Below are positions 8,565-16,537 of a stretch of 35,668 bases of DNA, piece after piece. Position 1 is the stretch's first letter, and every line of letters starts with the position of its first letter. Origin of the DNA: Candidatus Daviesbacteria bacterium (lineage in GTDB: Bacteria; Patescibacteriota; Microgenomatia; Daviesbacterales; UBA10151); the NCBI GenBank assembly GCA_028712705.1, contig JAQTPP010000009.1, positions 1 to 35,668 of the forward strand. Direction: 5' to 3'. The notes beneath the pieces were generated by a model, which was given only the letters and a program-made list of their open reading frames with translations, had not been told where the DNA came from and did no database searches. A program made the position numbers and the translations under genes.

Positions 8565-9399
8565 CTTCTTCTGAAGATATGCCTTTTAAATCTGCAATCA
8601 GCTGGGCAATTTCCGCTACTGCGGCAGGTTCATTTCTTTGGCCTCTTTTGGACTGGGGAGCTAGGAAAGGGGAATCGGTTTCTAAAAGGATCCGTTCTAA
8701 AGGGATAATTTTGGCAGCTTCTCTTAAATATTCATTTTTGGGATAAGTTAAATTGGCTGCAAAAGCAATGTATAAATTTGTAGCAGGTAGTATGTAGTTG
8801 GTAGTAGGGAGGAATCCGCTATAACAATGCAGTACTGCAAGTTGTCTGCCAATCATTTTTAGTATTTCATCCCAACATTCACTATTTTTGGGGTTTTTCG
8901 AGCGGTCATCACGGCAGTGGACCACCAATGGCAAATTTAATTTTTTGGCCAAATCAATTTGAGCCTGAAATAACTTTTTTTGTAAAATTTTGACCTGATC
9001 GGATGGTATGGATGGAGGAGTAAAACCAGGATTGTTCTCAAAATAAAAATCCAAACCGCATTCTCCAATAGCTACAACTTTTTCCGGATCAGATAAATAT
9101 ATTTGTTCCAGTTTTTCCATATCTTTTTGTACGGCTATATCTACATCTGATGGTTTACCCTGAGTGAGCGGAGCGAATCGAAGGGCTTCATGGGGATGGA
9201 TGCCGATAGTGGAATATACTGATAAACCCTTTGGCCACCCTGTATTTTTAACCTGGTCTAAGGCTTCTTGGCTTTTTTCAATATCAACTCCAATATTGAT
9301 AATGACAAAAATTCCGGCATCAACAGCTCTTTGAATGACTGCATCAAAATCTTCTTTGTATGAATCCCAATAAAGATGAGCGTGCGTATCAGTTAACAT
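8518..9399 (-). CDS. TatD-family hydrolase
   Basis: MLTDTHAHLYWDSYKEDFDAVI...IGIHPHEA...VVAIGECGLDFY...LPLVVHCRDD...ILLETDSPFLAPQSKRGQRNEPAAV. Confidence 0.95.
   Translation of the reverse strand: MLTDTHAHLYWDSYKEDFDAVIQRAVDAGIFVIINIGVDIEKSQEALDQVKNTGWPKGLSVYSTIGIHPHEALRFAPLTQGKPSDVDIAVQKDMEKLEQIYLSDPEKVVAIGECGLDFYFENNPGFTPPSIPSDQVKILQKKLFQAQIDLAKKLNLPLVVHCRDDRSKNPKNSECWDEILKMIGRQLAVLHCYSGFLPTTNYILPATNLYIAFAANLTYPKNEYLREAAKIIPLERILLETDSPFLAPQSKRGQRNEPAAVAEIAQLIADLKGISSEEVARQTTTSAKKIFNI
8780..8809 (-). repeat. Low-complexity CTACxAACTAC-type repeat inside tatD
   Basis: Sense CCTACTACCAACTACATACTACCTGCTACA, encoding LPTTNYILPATN between HCYSG and FAANLTYPKN. Confidence 0.4.
9158..9185 (-). 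repeat. Palindromic repeat inside tatD
   Basis: Sense CCCTTCGATTCGCTCCGCTCACTCAGGG; shares CCCTTCGA...CTCAGGG ends with the groEL insert. Confidence 0.6.
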
Positions 9400-9420
9400 A
9401 TACGAGCGTTATTCTTTCCT

Positions 9421-9480
9421 GTCATCCTGAGGCGATTAGCCGAAGGATATAATTATATTCTTCACTTCGTTCAGAATGAC
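9421..9480. repeat. Intergenic palindromic repeat, GTCATCCTGAG family
   Basis: GTCATCCTGAGGCGATTAGCCGAAGGATATAATTATATTCTTCACTTCGTTCAGAATGAC between metG and tatD; same family as the copy inside the FemAB-like gene. Confidence 0.8.
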
Positions 9481-9491
9481 AATTCTCTTCA

Positions 9492-10946
9492 TTAAATCCT
9501 CGGAAATAGAGGAGGTTGCGATTTAATAGCTCCGGAAAATTGTTTTAAAATTTTTTCAGCAGTTTCCGGTAAAAAAGGTTGTAAATTAAAAGCAATATTT
9601 TGAATCCTTTTTACCAAATCCTCTAAAACTTTTTTGGCTTTTTCTCCTGATAGCTCCCATGGTTTTTCTTCATTAATGAGTTTATCTGCCTCACCAATCT
9701 CTTTCCAAATATGAGCCAAGGCTTCATTGAATTTATATTCCTTGAGATATGTTGTCACCGCGGGACTAAAAGATTGCTTCATAACTTCGTTCTCCCGCTT
9801 AACGGGACTATAGCTCGCAATGACAGAATGAGATTCGCAAAGTTTAGCAACTCTTGCCACTAAGTTTCCTAATCCGTTTGCCAAGTCCGCATTGTAAACT
9901 TCCTTAAATCTTTCATCAGTAAAATCGCCATCGGCATCAATCGGAATTTGCGAAAGCATAAAGTAGCGCAGTGGTTCCAGACCATATTCTCTAACTACAT
10001 CTTGTGGCGACACTACATTGCCGACAGATTTAGAGATCTTTTCTCCTTTTAGATTAACAAAGCCATGAATTAAAATTTGTTTCGGAAGTGGTAATTTGGC
10101 TGACAATAACATGGCTGGCCAATAAACTGTATGGAATCTATTGATGTCTTTGCCAATAATATGCAAATCAGCCGGCCACCATTTGTTAAATTTTGCTTCA
10201 TCCCAGCCAAAACCGATCCCCGTTAGATAGATAGCTAGGGCATCAAACCAGACATAAATTTTTTGGTTGGAGTCTTCCGGTACTGGCACTCCCACACCTT
10301 TGGCCCGCTCATTTGATCTGGAAATACTAAAATCCTCTAAACCGGATTTAATAAAGGAGAGCGCCTCGGCTTTTTTATTTGCCGGAATAATAGATAATTC
10401 ATTACTTTCTATGAGTTGGATTAGTTTTTCTTGATACTTGGATAATTTGAAAAAATAATTCTCTTCTTTTACAAAATCAGGTTTTGTTTGGTGAATAGGA
10501 CATAAGCCGTTAATTAATTCTGCTTGAGTCTTAAATGATTCACACCCGACACAATACAGCCCCTCATATTCTTTTTTATAAATATCATTATTTTCGGCAC
10601 ACAGTTTCCATAATTTTTGTACTCCCGGCCAATGTTTATTCTTGTCAGAGCCCCTTTGGAAAACATCAAGGTGTACTTTGAGAAATTCATAAGTTTCATG
10701 CCAGATTTTGGAGTTTCGGTCTAAAAAATCTTGAACAGGAATACTTTCTTTTTCTGCAGCTTGAACATTCTTCAGGGCATTTTCATCTGCTCCTGAAAGA
10801 AGAAGCGTGTCATAGCCTCTTAACTGGTAATATCTTCTTATTGTGTCTGCCTGGAAGTATTCTAATGAGTGACCAACATGCGGTAGGCCGTTAACATATG
10901 GTATGGCTGTTGTGATATAGAATTTTTTCATCATTTCTCCTGTCAT
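9492..10946 (-). CDS. metG: Methionyl-tRNA synthetase
   Basis: FYITTAIPYVNGLPHVGHSLEYFQADTIRRYYQLRGYD...IHGFVNLKGEKISKSVGNVVSPQDVV. True start likely MMKKF/MKKF a few codons downstream of 10946. Confidence 0.95.
   Translation of the reverse strand: MTGEMMKKFYITTAIPYVNGLPHVGHSLEYFQADTIRRYYQLRGYDTLLLSGADENALKNVQAAEKESIPVQDFLDRNSKIWHETYEFLKVHLDVFQRGSDKNKHWPGVQKLWKLCAENNDIYKKEYEGLYCVGCESFKTQAELINGLCPIHQTKPDFVKEENYFFKLSKYQEKLIQLIESNELSIIPANKKAEALSFIKSGLEDFSISRSNERAKGVGVPVPEDSNQKIYVWFDALAIYLTGIGFGWDEAKFNKWWPADLHIIGKDINRFHTVYWPAMLLSAKLPLPKQILIHGFVNLKGEKISKSVGNVVSPQDVVREYGLEPLRYFMLSQIPIDADGDFTDERFKEVYNADLANGLGNLVARVAKLCESHSVIASYSPVKRENEVMKQSFSPAVTTYLKEYKFNEALAHIWKEIGEADKLINEEKPWELSGEKAKKVLEDLVKRIQNIAFNLQPFLPETAEKILKQFSGAIKSQPPLFPRI
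9754..9824 (-). repeat. GTCATTGCGAG-family palindromic repeat inserted in-frame in metG
   Basis: Sense GTCATTGCGAGCTATAGTCCCGTTAAGCGGGAGAACGAAGTTATGAAGCAATCTTTTAGTCCCGCGGTGAC, encoding VIASYSPVKRENEVMKQSFSPAVT. Confidence 0.7.
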
Positions 10947-11008
10947 TCCCGCGAAAGCGGGAATCCATATAAATATTTTTATGGATCCCGTATCAAGTAC
11001 GGGATGAC
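10943..11008. repeat. Palindromic repeat at the metG 5' end
   Basis: GTCATTCCCGCGAAAGCGGGAATCC...GGATCCCGTATCAAGTACGGGATGAC; two nested hairpins. Confidence 0.8.
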
Positions 11009-11388
11009 ACTTGTTGCTTGTGCAACTGTGTCAGTTTAGGGATTTTTGATAATTTAGTCAAACTGCGTTTTTTAATTTTCCTAAAATAACTGAAAAGTAA
11101 ATAAGTGGCAACAGCAGTTAAGAGGCCAGTGACAATATTTAAAGTGTCCAAAGCTTTAAGGATAAGTAGAAAAATTAGACCTAAAGAGAAAGAACCGGAT
11201 GAGAAAATATTTTTTAAAAAGATATTTAAAGTAAAACTTAAGGCAAAATATAAAGGCACAAAAAATGGAATCAGCTGAATATAATTTGCCTGGGTAAGGC
11301 TTTCGGGATAGGGTACTTGTAAAACCACCAATATAAAAATCCCCCAAAAAATTAAGGCTGGAATAATTTTTGGAAGAACTTTGGGCAT
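10993..11388 (-). CDS. Hypothetical membrane protein
   Basis: Open frame with 3-4 hydrophobic segments. The C-terminus (QLHKQQVSSRT) overlaps the repeat. Confidence 0.55.
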   Translation of the reverse strand: MPKVLPKIIPALIFWGIFILVVLQVPYPESLTQANYIQLIPFFVPLYFALSFTLNIFLKNIFSSGSFSLGLIFLLILKALDTLNIVTGLLTAVATYLLFSYFRKIKKRSLTKLSKIPKLTQLHKQQVSSRT

Positions 11389-11402
11389 ATATTAATTGTA
11401 AA

Positions 11403-13565
11403 CTAAACTCCCGCCATTTCAAAAGTGGATCCCATGGAATTTTTGGAAACTTCGATTCGGACAGGGAATTCTTCTTTTAGCTCTTCAATATGGGTGATAA
11501 CCAAAATCTTTTCAAAATCATTTTTGATAGCATCAATTGCCTCAACCAGTTTGGCTCTGCCCGGTGCGTCCTGAGAACCAAATCCTTCATCAATTACTAA
11601 AAATTGCAATTTTGCCCCGGCTCGATGGGTAAGCAGTTTTGAAATAGCCAGCCGAATTGCAAAATTAACTCTGAAAGCTTCGCCGCCCGAATACATTTCA
11701 TAAGGTCTCTCGCCCATTTCATCCGATATGATGATGTCCAGTGTTTCGATGAGCCCTTTTTCTCCACTTTCTAACTTAGTCTTTGTTTCTCGCTGTGTCA
11801 GTAGAGTAATCTTCATTCTTCCTTCTGTAAGTTTTTCTAAAAGTTTATTTGCCTCATCCTCAATTTCCGGAATGGCTCCCTCAATAATCATTGCCTGTAT
11901 TCCTTTTTTGCCGAAAGCGAGAGCCAACTGTTCATAGGTTTCTTTATCTTTTGCAAGCATTAATTTTTCCTGCCCTTTTTGCTTTTGCAGTTTTTCCATC
12001 TGGGCAGTCCGGGAGATAAGTTCATTAATTTGCCCCAGCATTCCTTGGGCCTCTTTTTCTTCTGCCCGTAATTGCGTCATCTCCTGTTCTGTTCCATTGA
12101 TTTCAAGGCTAACTTTGGATAATTTTTCAGGTAAATCAGATGGAAGTGCTACAATTTCTTTTTCCAGAGTATCGACTTGGGCTTTTTTATTTACAAACAT
12201 AGCTCGCATTTCCGAAACTACCTTTTCTTCACTGGCAAGGGTGGCCTGGATTTTTAACATTTGTTCTTTCTGGTCCTGGGCTTTTTCTAGACTTTGCAGT
12301 TTCAAACAAGTTTCCTGGTATTTGTTGGAATCAAAAATTAAATCTTTTAATGTACTTTCTATTTTTTTTATCTTTTGTTCTTCCGGCGCGTAATCTATTT
12401 TAGAAAGTTTATGTTCTAGAGTCTTTATTTGAGCTGTTAAATTTTTATGGACATGGGCTTTTTCTTCTCTTCCTACTTCCTGACCACAAATAGGGCATTT
12501 TGCTCCTTCTCTTTTTGTTTCTTTTAATTGTTTTTGTAATTTTTCTATCTCATTTTGGTATTGTTCTTTTTTCTGTTTTTTTAAATTAATTTGTCCCAGG
12601 ATTTCTGAAAGTTCTTTCTCGCCTTCTGTCCTTTTTTGTCTTATTTCCTCCATCTTTCTTTTCTGCTTTTCCAAATCTTTTAATTTTTCTACTTCAACTG
12701 CGACCCCTTTCAATTTTTCCAGTTCTTGTTTTAGCGCCTCAATTCTAACTTTCCGGTTTTTACCTTGGAAAATGATTTCTTCCAGCTCTTTTTTATTTTG
12801 CAAGAAATTTTGTTCTAATTTTGCTTTTTGCTCGTTTGCTATTTTTAGGGTTTCCCGCTTATCTTGTAAATTTTTAATTTTTTCTTCCAAAGTTTTTATT
12901 TTTTCCTCTACTTTAGAAATTGTTTCCTCTGCTGTCTTTTTCTTCTCGCTCCTGTCTTCTTTTTGGGAAAGTTCTGCCTCTATTTCTAAAGTCTGGTATT
13001 CCAAAAGTTGGAGCTTGCTTTGGATCTCTTTTATTTTTTCTTTGGCTTTCTCTTCTAATAAATCATAATGGGATAACCCTAAAATGTCTGCCAAGATTCT
13101 TTTTCTATCGGTCGGGCCTTTGGTGGTAAATTCATCCGCATGCCCCTGGCGGAGGTATGAAGAGTTGGTAAAAGTTTCAAAAGTTAAATGTAAACAGTTG
13201 ATAATTTTTTCCTGGGTGGTTTTTATTGTCCCCTCTGTTAGGTTATGTGAATTACTCCAAAACTCAAGCGCTGTTGAACCGTTGCCTTTTTTCAAGCGGC
13301 TTCTTTTAACAATGTATGTATGCCCATCCAGTTCAAAACTAAAATCAACCCACATCTCATTTGCCCCGGAATGGATTAAAGAATCGGCAGAATCACCTGC
13401 CCGCGATACCCCCCAAATGCACCAGGTGATTGCATCTAAAAGCGATGATTTGCCGGCTCCATTAAGTCCTGAAATAGCAGCCAGCTTAAATTTTGTAAAA
13501 TCCAGCTCCGGCGGATTTTCGGCGTAACTTGTGAAATTTGATAATTTTAATTTTACCGGTATCAT
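11403..13565 (-). CDS. sbcC: SbcC/Rad50-like SMC-type exonuclease subunit
   Basis: MIPVKLKLSNFTSYAENPPELDFTKFKLAAISGLNGAGKSSLLDAI (Walker A), coiled coil with CPICGQ zinc hook, YSGGEAFRVNFAIRLAISKLL signature, FLVIDEGFGSQD Walker B. Confidence 0.93.
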   Translation of the reverse strand: MIPVKLKLSNFTSYAENPPELDFTKFKLAAISGLNGAGKSSLLDAITWCIWGVSRAGDSADSLIHSGANEMWVDFSFELDGHTYIVKRSRLKKGNGSTALEFWSNSHNLTEGTIKTTQEKIINCLHLTFETFTNSSYLRQGHADEFTTKGPTDRKRILADILGLSHYDLLEEKAKEKIKEIQSKLQLLEYQTLEIEAELSQKEDRSEKKKTAEETISKVEEKIKTLEEKIKNLQDKRETLKIANEQKAKLEQNFLQNKKELEEIIFQGKNRKVRIEALKQELEKLKGVAVEVEKLKDLEKQKRKMEEIRQKRTEGEKELSEILGQINLKKQKKEQYQNEIEKLQKQLKETKREGAKCPICGQEVGREEKAHVHKNLTAQIKTLEHKLSKIDYAPEEQKIKKIESTLKDLIFDSNKYQETCLKLQSLEKAQDQKEQMLKIQATLASEEKVVSEMRAMFVNKKAQVDTLEKEIVALPSDLPEKLSKVSLEINGTEQEMTQLRAEEKEAQGMLGQINELISRTAQMEKLQKQKGQEKLMLAKDKETYEQLALAFGKKGIQAMIIEGAIPEIEDEANKLLEKLTEGRMKITLLTQRETKTKLESGEKGLIETLDIIISDEMGERPYEMYSGGEAFRVNFAIRLAISKLLTHRAGAKLQFLVIDEGFGSQDAPGRAKLVEAIDAIKNDFEKILVITHIEELKEEFPVRIEVSKNSMGSTFEMAGV

Positions 13566-13566
13566 A

Positions 13567-14727
13567 TTAGGTTTCTAAAAGCGCTGCGGCGTATTTTTCC
13601 AGTTCCTGCTGTTTGCCAGGGGAATATTTTTTTGCTTCAAAGTATTTTTTTAAAGCGGCAATAGGGGTTAAACTCTCTACGTCTTTTCCTAAATCGATTT
13701 TTTCCCTTTCAACTTTTTCAATGTTTCGGGAAATTCCAGCTAAAATATGAGCGGCAGACAGCGCTTTTTTAATTTTATCCATCTCGATATCTTTATCCAG
13801 CTCTGCAGGTATATTTATTACCAGCCGGACAATTTTATTGTCAAGACTACACTTTTTAATTTCGTCTAATATTGTCTGGGTTGGGTCGAGATCTGTATTT
13901 TTTAGATCAACATTGATTGTTAAAAATCCTCTGGCATTGGTGGGGACAAATTTGTAACTGGTTTTTGAAGAAATTATCTCTACTAATATTATTCCTTTTT
14001 CTTCTTTCTCTTCGCCGAAATCTATCCGCTCTGGAGAACCGGAGTAAACAATTAATGGTCCGCCAGCTGGCGGATTAGAAAGAACTTGATGTTTGTGAAT
14101 ATGGCCTAAAGCCACATAAGAGATCCTTTTATCTTGGAGTAGCGGTAGAGGAATTGTGACATCGTTTCCAATAGCCAGGCCCTTTTCCGACCCAAAAGCT
14201 GCACCTTCAATTTCGGCATGAGAGGCAAGTATTGCAGGCGAATCGGACTTAATTTTTTCATACATAAGTTTTAATTTTTCGGCAACTTGCTTGTAATCAT
14301 TTTTATGGAGCCAGGGAAGAGTAATAACTTGTAAATTGCCGGATTTGGTCTTAATTTGCAAAAGTTCCGGCTTTCTGGAAACCCAGACATTTTCTATTTC
14401 CAGGGCAGAATAGATATCTAAAGTATTGGCTTTGCCTTCTGCATTTGGAGTGTCATGGTTTCCCACTACCAGTACAACCGGGATTTTTTTGGCCAGTTTT
14501 CTCATTCTTTCTCCAAATCCTCGCTGTTGGGTGGGGTTTGGATCACGGGTTTTATATGCATCTCCTGCAAAGATAACTGCGTCAACCTGCTCTTCAAATG
14601 CTTTATCTACAATAAAATCAAAAGTCTTAAAAAAGTCGAGTAACCTGGTGGAAAGTCCGGTTTCCGGATCCAGTTTAGTATAATTTTCCATGCCAATGTG
14701 CAGGTCGGAAAAATGGAGGAGTTTCAT
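13567..14727 (-). CDS. sbcD: SbcD/Mre11-like nuclease subunit
   Basis: MKLLHFSDLHIGMENY...AVIFAGDAYKTRDPNPTQQRGF...VVLVVGNHDTPN...YVALGHIHKHQ...YSGSPERIDFGEE. Confidence 0.93.
   Translation of the reverse strand: MKLLHFSDLHIGMENYTKLDPETGLSTRLLDFFKTFDFIVDKAFEEQVDAVIFAGDAYKTRDPNPTQQRGFGERMRKLAKKIPVVLVVGNHDTPNAEGKANTLDIYSALEIENVWVSRKPELLQIKTKSGNLQVITLPWLHKNDYKQVAEKLKLMYEKIKSDSPAILASHAEIEGAAFGSEKGLAIGNDVTIPLPLLQDKRISYVALGHIHKHQVLSNPPAGGPLIVYSGSPERIDFGEEKEEKGIILVEIISSKTSYKFVPTNARGFLTINVDLKNTDLDPTQTILDEIKKCSLDNKIVRLVINIPAELDKDIEMDKIKKALSAAHILAGISRNIEKVEREKIDLGKDVESLTPIAALKKYFEAKKYSPGKQQELEKYAAALLET
14057..14075 (-). repeat. Perfect palindromic 19-mer inside sbcD
   Basis: GGTCCGCCAGCTGGCGGAT, identical to 28021-28039; encodes NPPAGGP. 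Confidence 0.7.
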
Positions 14728-14734
14728 CGAAGCG

Positions 14735-14740
14735 ATTATA
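14735..14740 (-). promoter_or_regulatory. -10 element for leaderless sbcD
   Basis: TATAAT on the reverse strand, 7 nt before the sbcD ATG (14727). Confidence 0.5.
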
Positions 14741-14769
14741 CCACTGAAAGATTGTGATAGAATATGGCC

Positions 14770-15885
14770 ATGTTTGAGTTCAGAATTAAGAAATTAAGGG
14801 AGTTGTTGGTTAAAGAAAACCTAGATGCAATTTTAATTTCTTCTGTTTCAAATATTAGCTATCTGACTGGTTATACAAATTTTTCTAAAGAAGAACGGGA
14901 AGCCTATTTAATAATTACCAAAAAAGAACAATTTATTGTTACTGACGGTAGGTATTCGGGTGTAATTAAAAGGCAAGTCCCCCATTTTAAATTACTAGAG
15001 CTAGCAGGTGAAAATTCCCTTAAAAATATTTTTGCAAAGTTTGCTCGTCTTAAAGTTTTGGGGATAGAAGAAGACGAAATAACTGTTTCAGAACATAAGA
15101 TGTTAAAAAAGCATTTTAAGAAAATGAAACATCTAGATATTAAATCTCACAGATCAGTTAAAACTGATGATGAAATTAAAAAAATAGAGCAAGCTGCGAA
15201 GCTTGGAGATAAAGCATTTAAATATATTCTAGGAAAAATCAGATCTGGCATTAGTGAAAAGGATTTGGCGTATGAGCTGGAATCGTTTATCAAAAAAAAT
15301 AAGGCAGATTTATCTTTTCCGCCCATTATTGCTTTTGGTCGAAACTCTGCCATACCACACCATCAAACAGGAGAAACTAAATTGGATAAAAAAGAAGGGC
15401 AGTTTATCCTCCTTGATTTCGGGGTGAAACTTGAAAATTATTGTTCAGATATGACAAGGACCATATTTTTTGGTAGTCCTACTGATAAGCAAAAAAAGAT
15501 ATACAAAGTAATTTTGGAAGCCCAACAAAAAGCAGTTGATTATATAAATTCTGCTATAAAATCTGGTAAGAAAGTTAAGGCTGATGAGGTGGATAGAGCA
15601 GCTAGGGATTATATAACTTCTAAAGGTTATCCTGTTATTCCTCATTCTTTGGGACATGGGGTTGGTTTGCAAGTGCATGAGCATCCCTCTCTTTCTTCCA
15701 AGAGCCGTGATATTTTAAAGACAGGGATGGTTTTTTCTATAGAACCAGGGATATATTTACCAAATTTTGGCTTGCCTCGCTTCGCGGGCGAAGCGGGCGG
15801 GGTAAGAATTGAGGATCTGTTTGTTCCGGGTAAAGCTGGTTTAAAGCAGTTAACCAATTCACCGAAATCAATTATTTCTATTTAA
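14770..15885 (+). CDS. Xaa-Pro aminopeptidase-like M24 metallopeptidase
   Basis: N-terminal creatinase-like domain, then ILLDFGVKLENYCSDMTRTIFFG...HSLGHGVGLQVHEHPSL...VFSIEPGIYLPNFG...GGVRIEDL. Start at 14770 (MFEF) preferred because of the -10 spacing. Confidence 0.93.
   Translation: MFEFRIKKLRELLVKENLDAILISSVSNISYLTGYTNFSKEEREAYLIITKKEQFIVTDGRYSGVIKRQVPHFKLLELAGENSLKNIFAKFARLKVLGIEEDEITVSEHKMLKKHFKKMKHLDIKSHRSVKTDDEIKKIEQAAKLGDKAFKYILGKIRSGISEKDLAYELESFIKKNKADLSFPPIIAFGRNSAIPHHQTGETKLDKKEGQFILLDFGVKLENYCSDMTRTIFFGSPTDKQKKIYKVILEAQQKAVDYINSAIKSGKKVKADEVDRAARDYITSKGYPVIPHSLGHGVGLQVHEHPSLSSKSRDILKTGMVFSIEPGIYLPNFGLPRFAGEAGGVRIEDLFVPGKAGLKQLTNSPKSIISI
15774..15801 (+). repeat. GC-rich palindrome inside the M24 peptidase gene
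   Basis: GCCTCGCTTCGCGGGCGAAGCGGGCGGG (CGCTTCG/CGAAGCG arms), encoding LPRFAGEAGG immediately before the conserved GGVRIED. Confidence 0.5.
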
Positions 15886-15887
15886 AT

Positions 15888-15921
15888 TGACATTAATATT
15901 ACGACCGTAGCATTAATGTCA
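15888..15921. terminator. Hairpin between convergent genes, possible bidirectional terminator
   Basis: Perfect 10-bp arms TGACATTAAT/ATTAATGTCA with a 14-nt loop between the M24 and methyltransferase stop codons. Confidence 0.35.
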
Positions 15922-15925
15922 GTCG

Positions 15926-16537
15926 TTATTGCGAATAAAACCAGAAATCACCCAATTTCTTAAATGGTTTCCAGTTTGGAAAATGATAAGTTTGGGTGAT
16001 GACTACTGCTTTCTTTTTTAATTCTTCTTTTAACTTTTCTTCTAATTTTTTGACCCCTTTGGATAAAAGATAAATATAAATTACATCAGCATCTGTAATT
16101 AAAATGTCATTGCGAGCCCCGAGGGGGCGTGGCAATCTTCCACGGAAGATTGCCACGTCGCTGGAAGCTCCTCGCAATGACGTCCGATGGTGCCAGAATG
16201 ACGGATTAAAAATATCTCCATGATAAAAACTTACGTTTACACCCTTGGGGTGTAAAGCTAATTTTTGGGCTTTATATCTGGAATACAAAACACGAAGCCA
16301 TGATTGTTCAATGCCTATTGAGTTTGCTCCTAATTTTGCGGCTTCAAAAACTACCCGGCCATCACCTGAACCAAGTTCATAAAATTTTTTACCTTTTTTA
16401 ACTCCTGCTAATTTTAAAATTTTTCTGATCTGATCCATTTTAGTGGGAACAAACGGTGCGTCAGTTCCGGCAAACCAGGATAGGGCTATAACGCAACCTA
16501 TTAAGATGCCCCCGGAGACAATTAAAGCTATATCCAT
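15926..16537 (-). CDS. SAM-dependent methyltransferase-like protein with N-terminal TM anchor
   Basis: KKFYELGSGDGRVVFEAAKLGANSIGIEQSWLRVLYSRYKAQ...GDIFNPSFW...DADVIYIYLLSKGVKKLEEKL. Confidence 0.8.
   Translation of the reverse strand: MDIALIVSGGILIGCVIALSWFAGTDAPFVPTKMDQIRKILKLAGVKKGKKFYELGSGDGRVVFEAAKLGANSIGIEQSWLRVLYSRYKAQKLALHPKGVNVSFYHGDIFNPSFWHHRTSLRGASSDVAIFRGRLPRPLGARNDILITDADVIYIYLLSKGVKKLEEKLKEELKKKAVVITQTYHFPNWKPFKKLGDFWFYSQ
16106..16181 (-). repeat. GTCATTGCGAG-family palindromic repeat inserted in-frame in the methyltransferase gene
   Basis: GTCATTGCGAGCCCCGAGGGGGCGTGGCAATCTTCCACGGAAGATTGCCACGTCGCTGGAAGCTCCTCGCAATGAC, a near-complete palindrome; encodes TSLRGASSDVAIFRGRLPRPLGARND. 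Confidence 0.8.

Noticed and set aside
11728-13527. Plus-strand ORFs opposite sbcC (11728..11937, 12097..12393, 12772..13068, 13084..13527)
   Set aside because: Mirror-image of coiled-coil coding sequence (Phe/Ser/Leu-rich); no independent start signals or recognisable domains.
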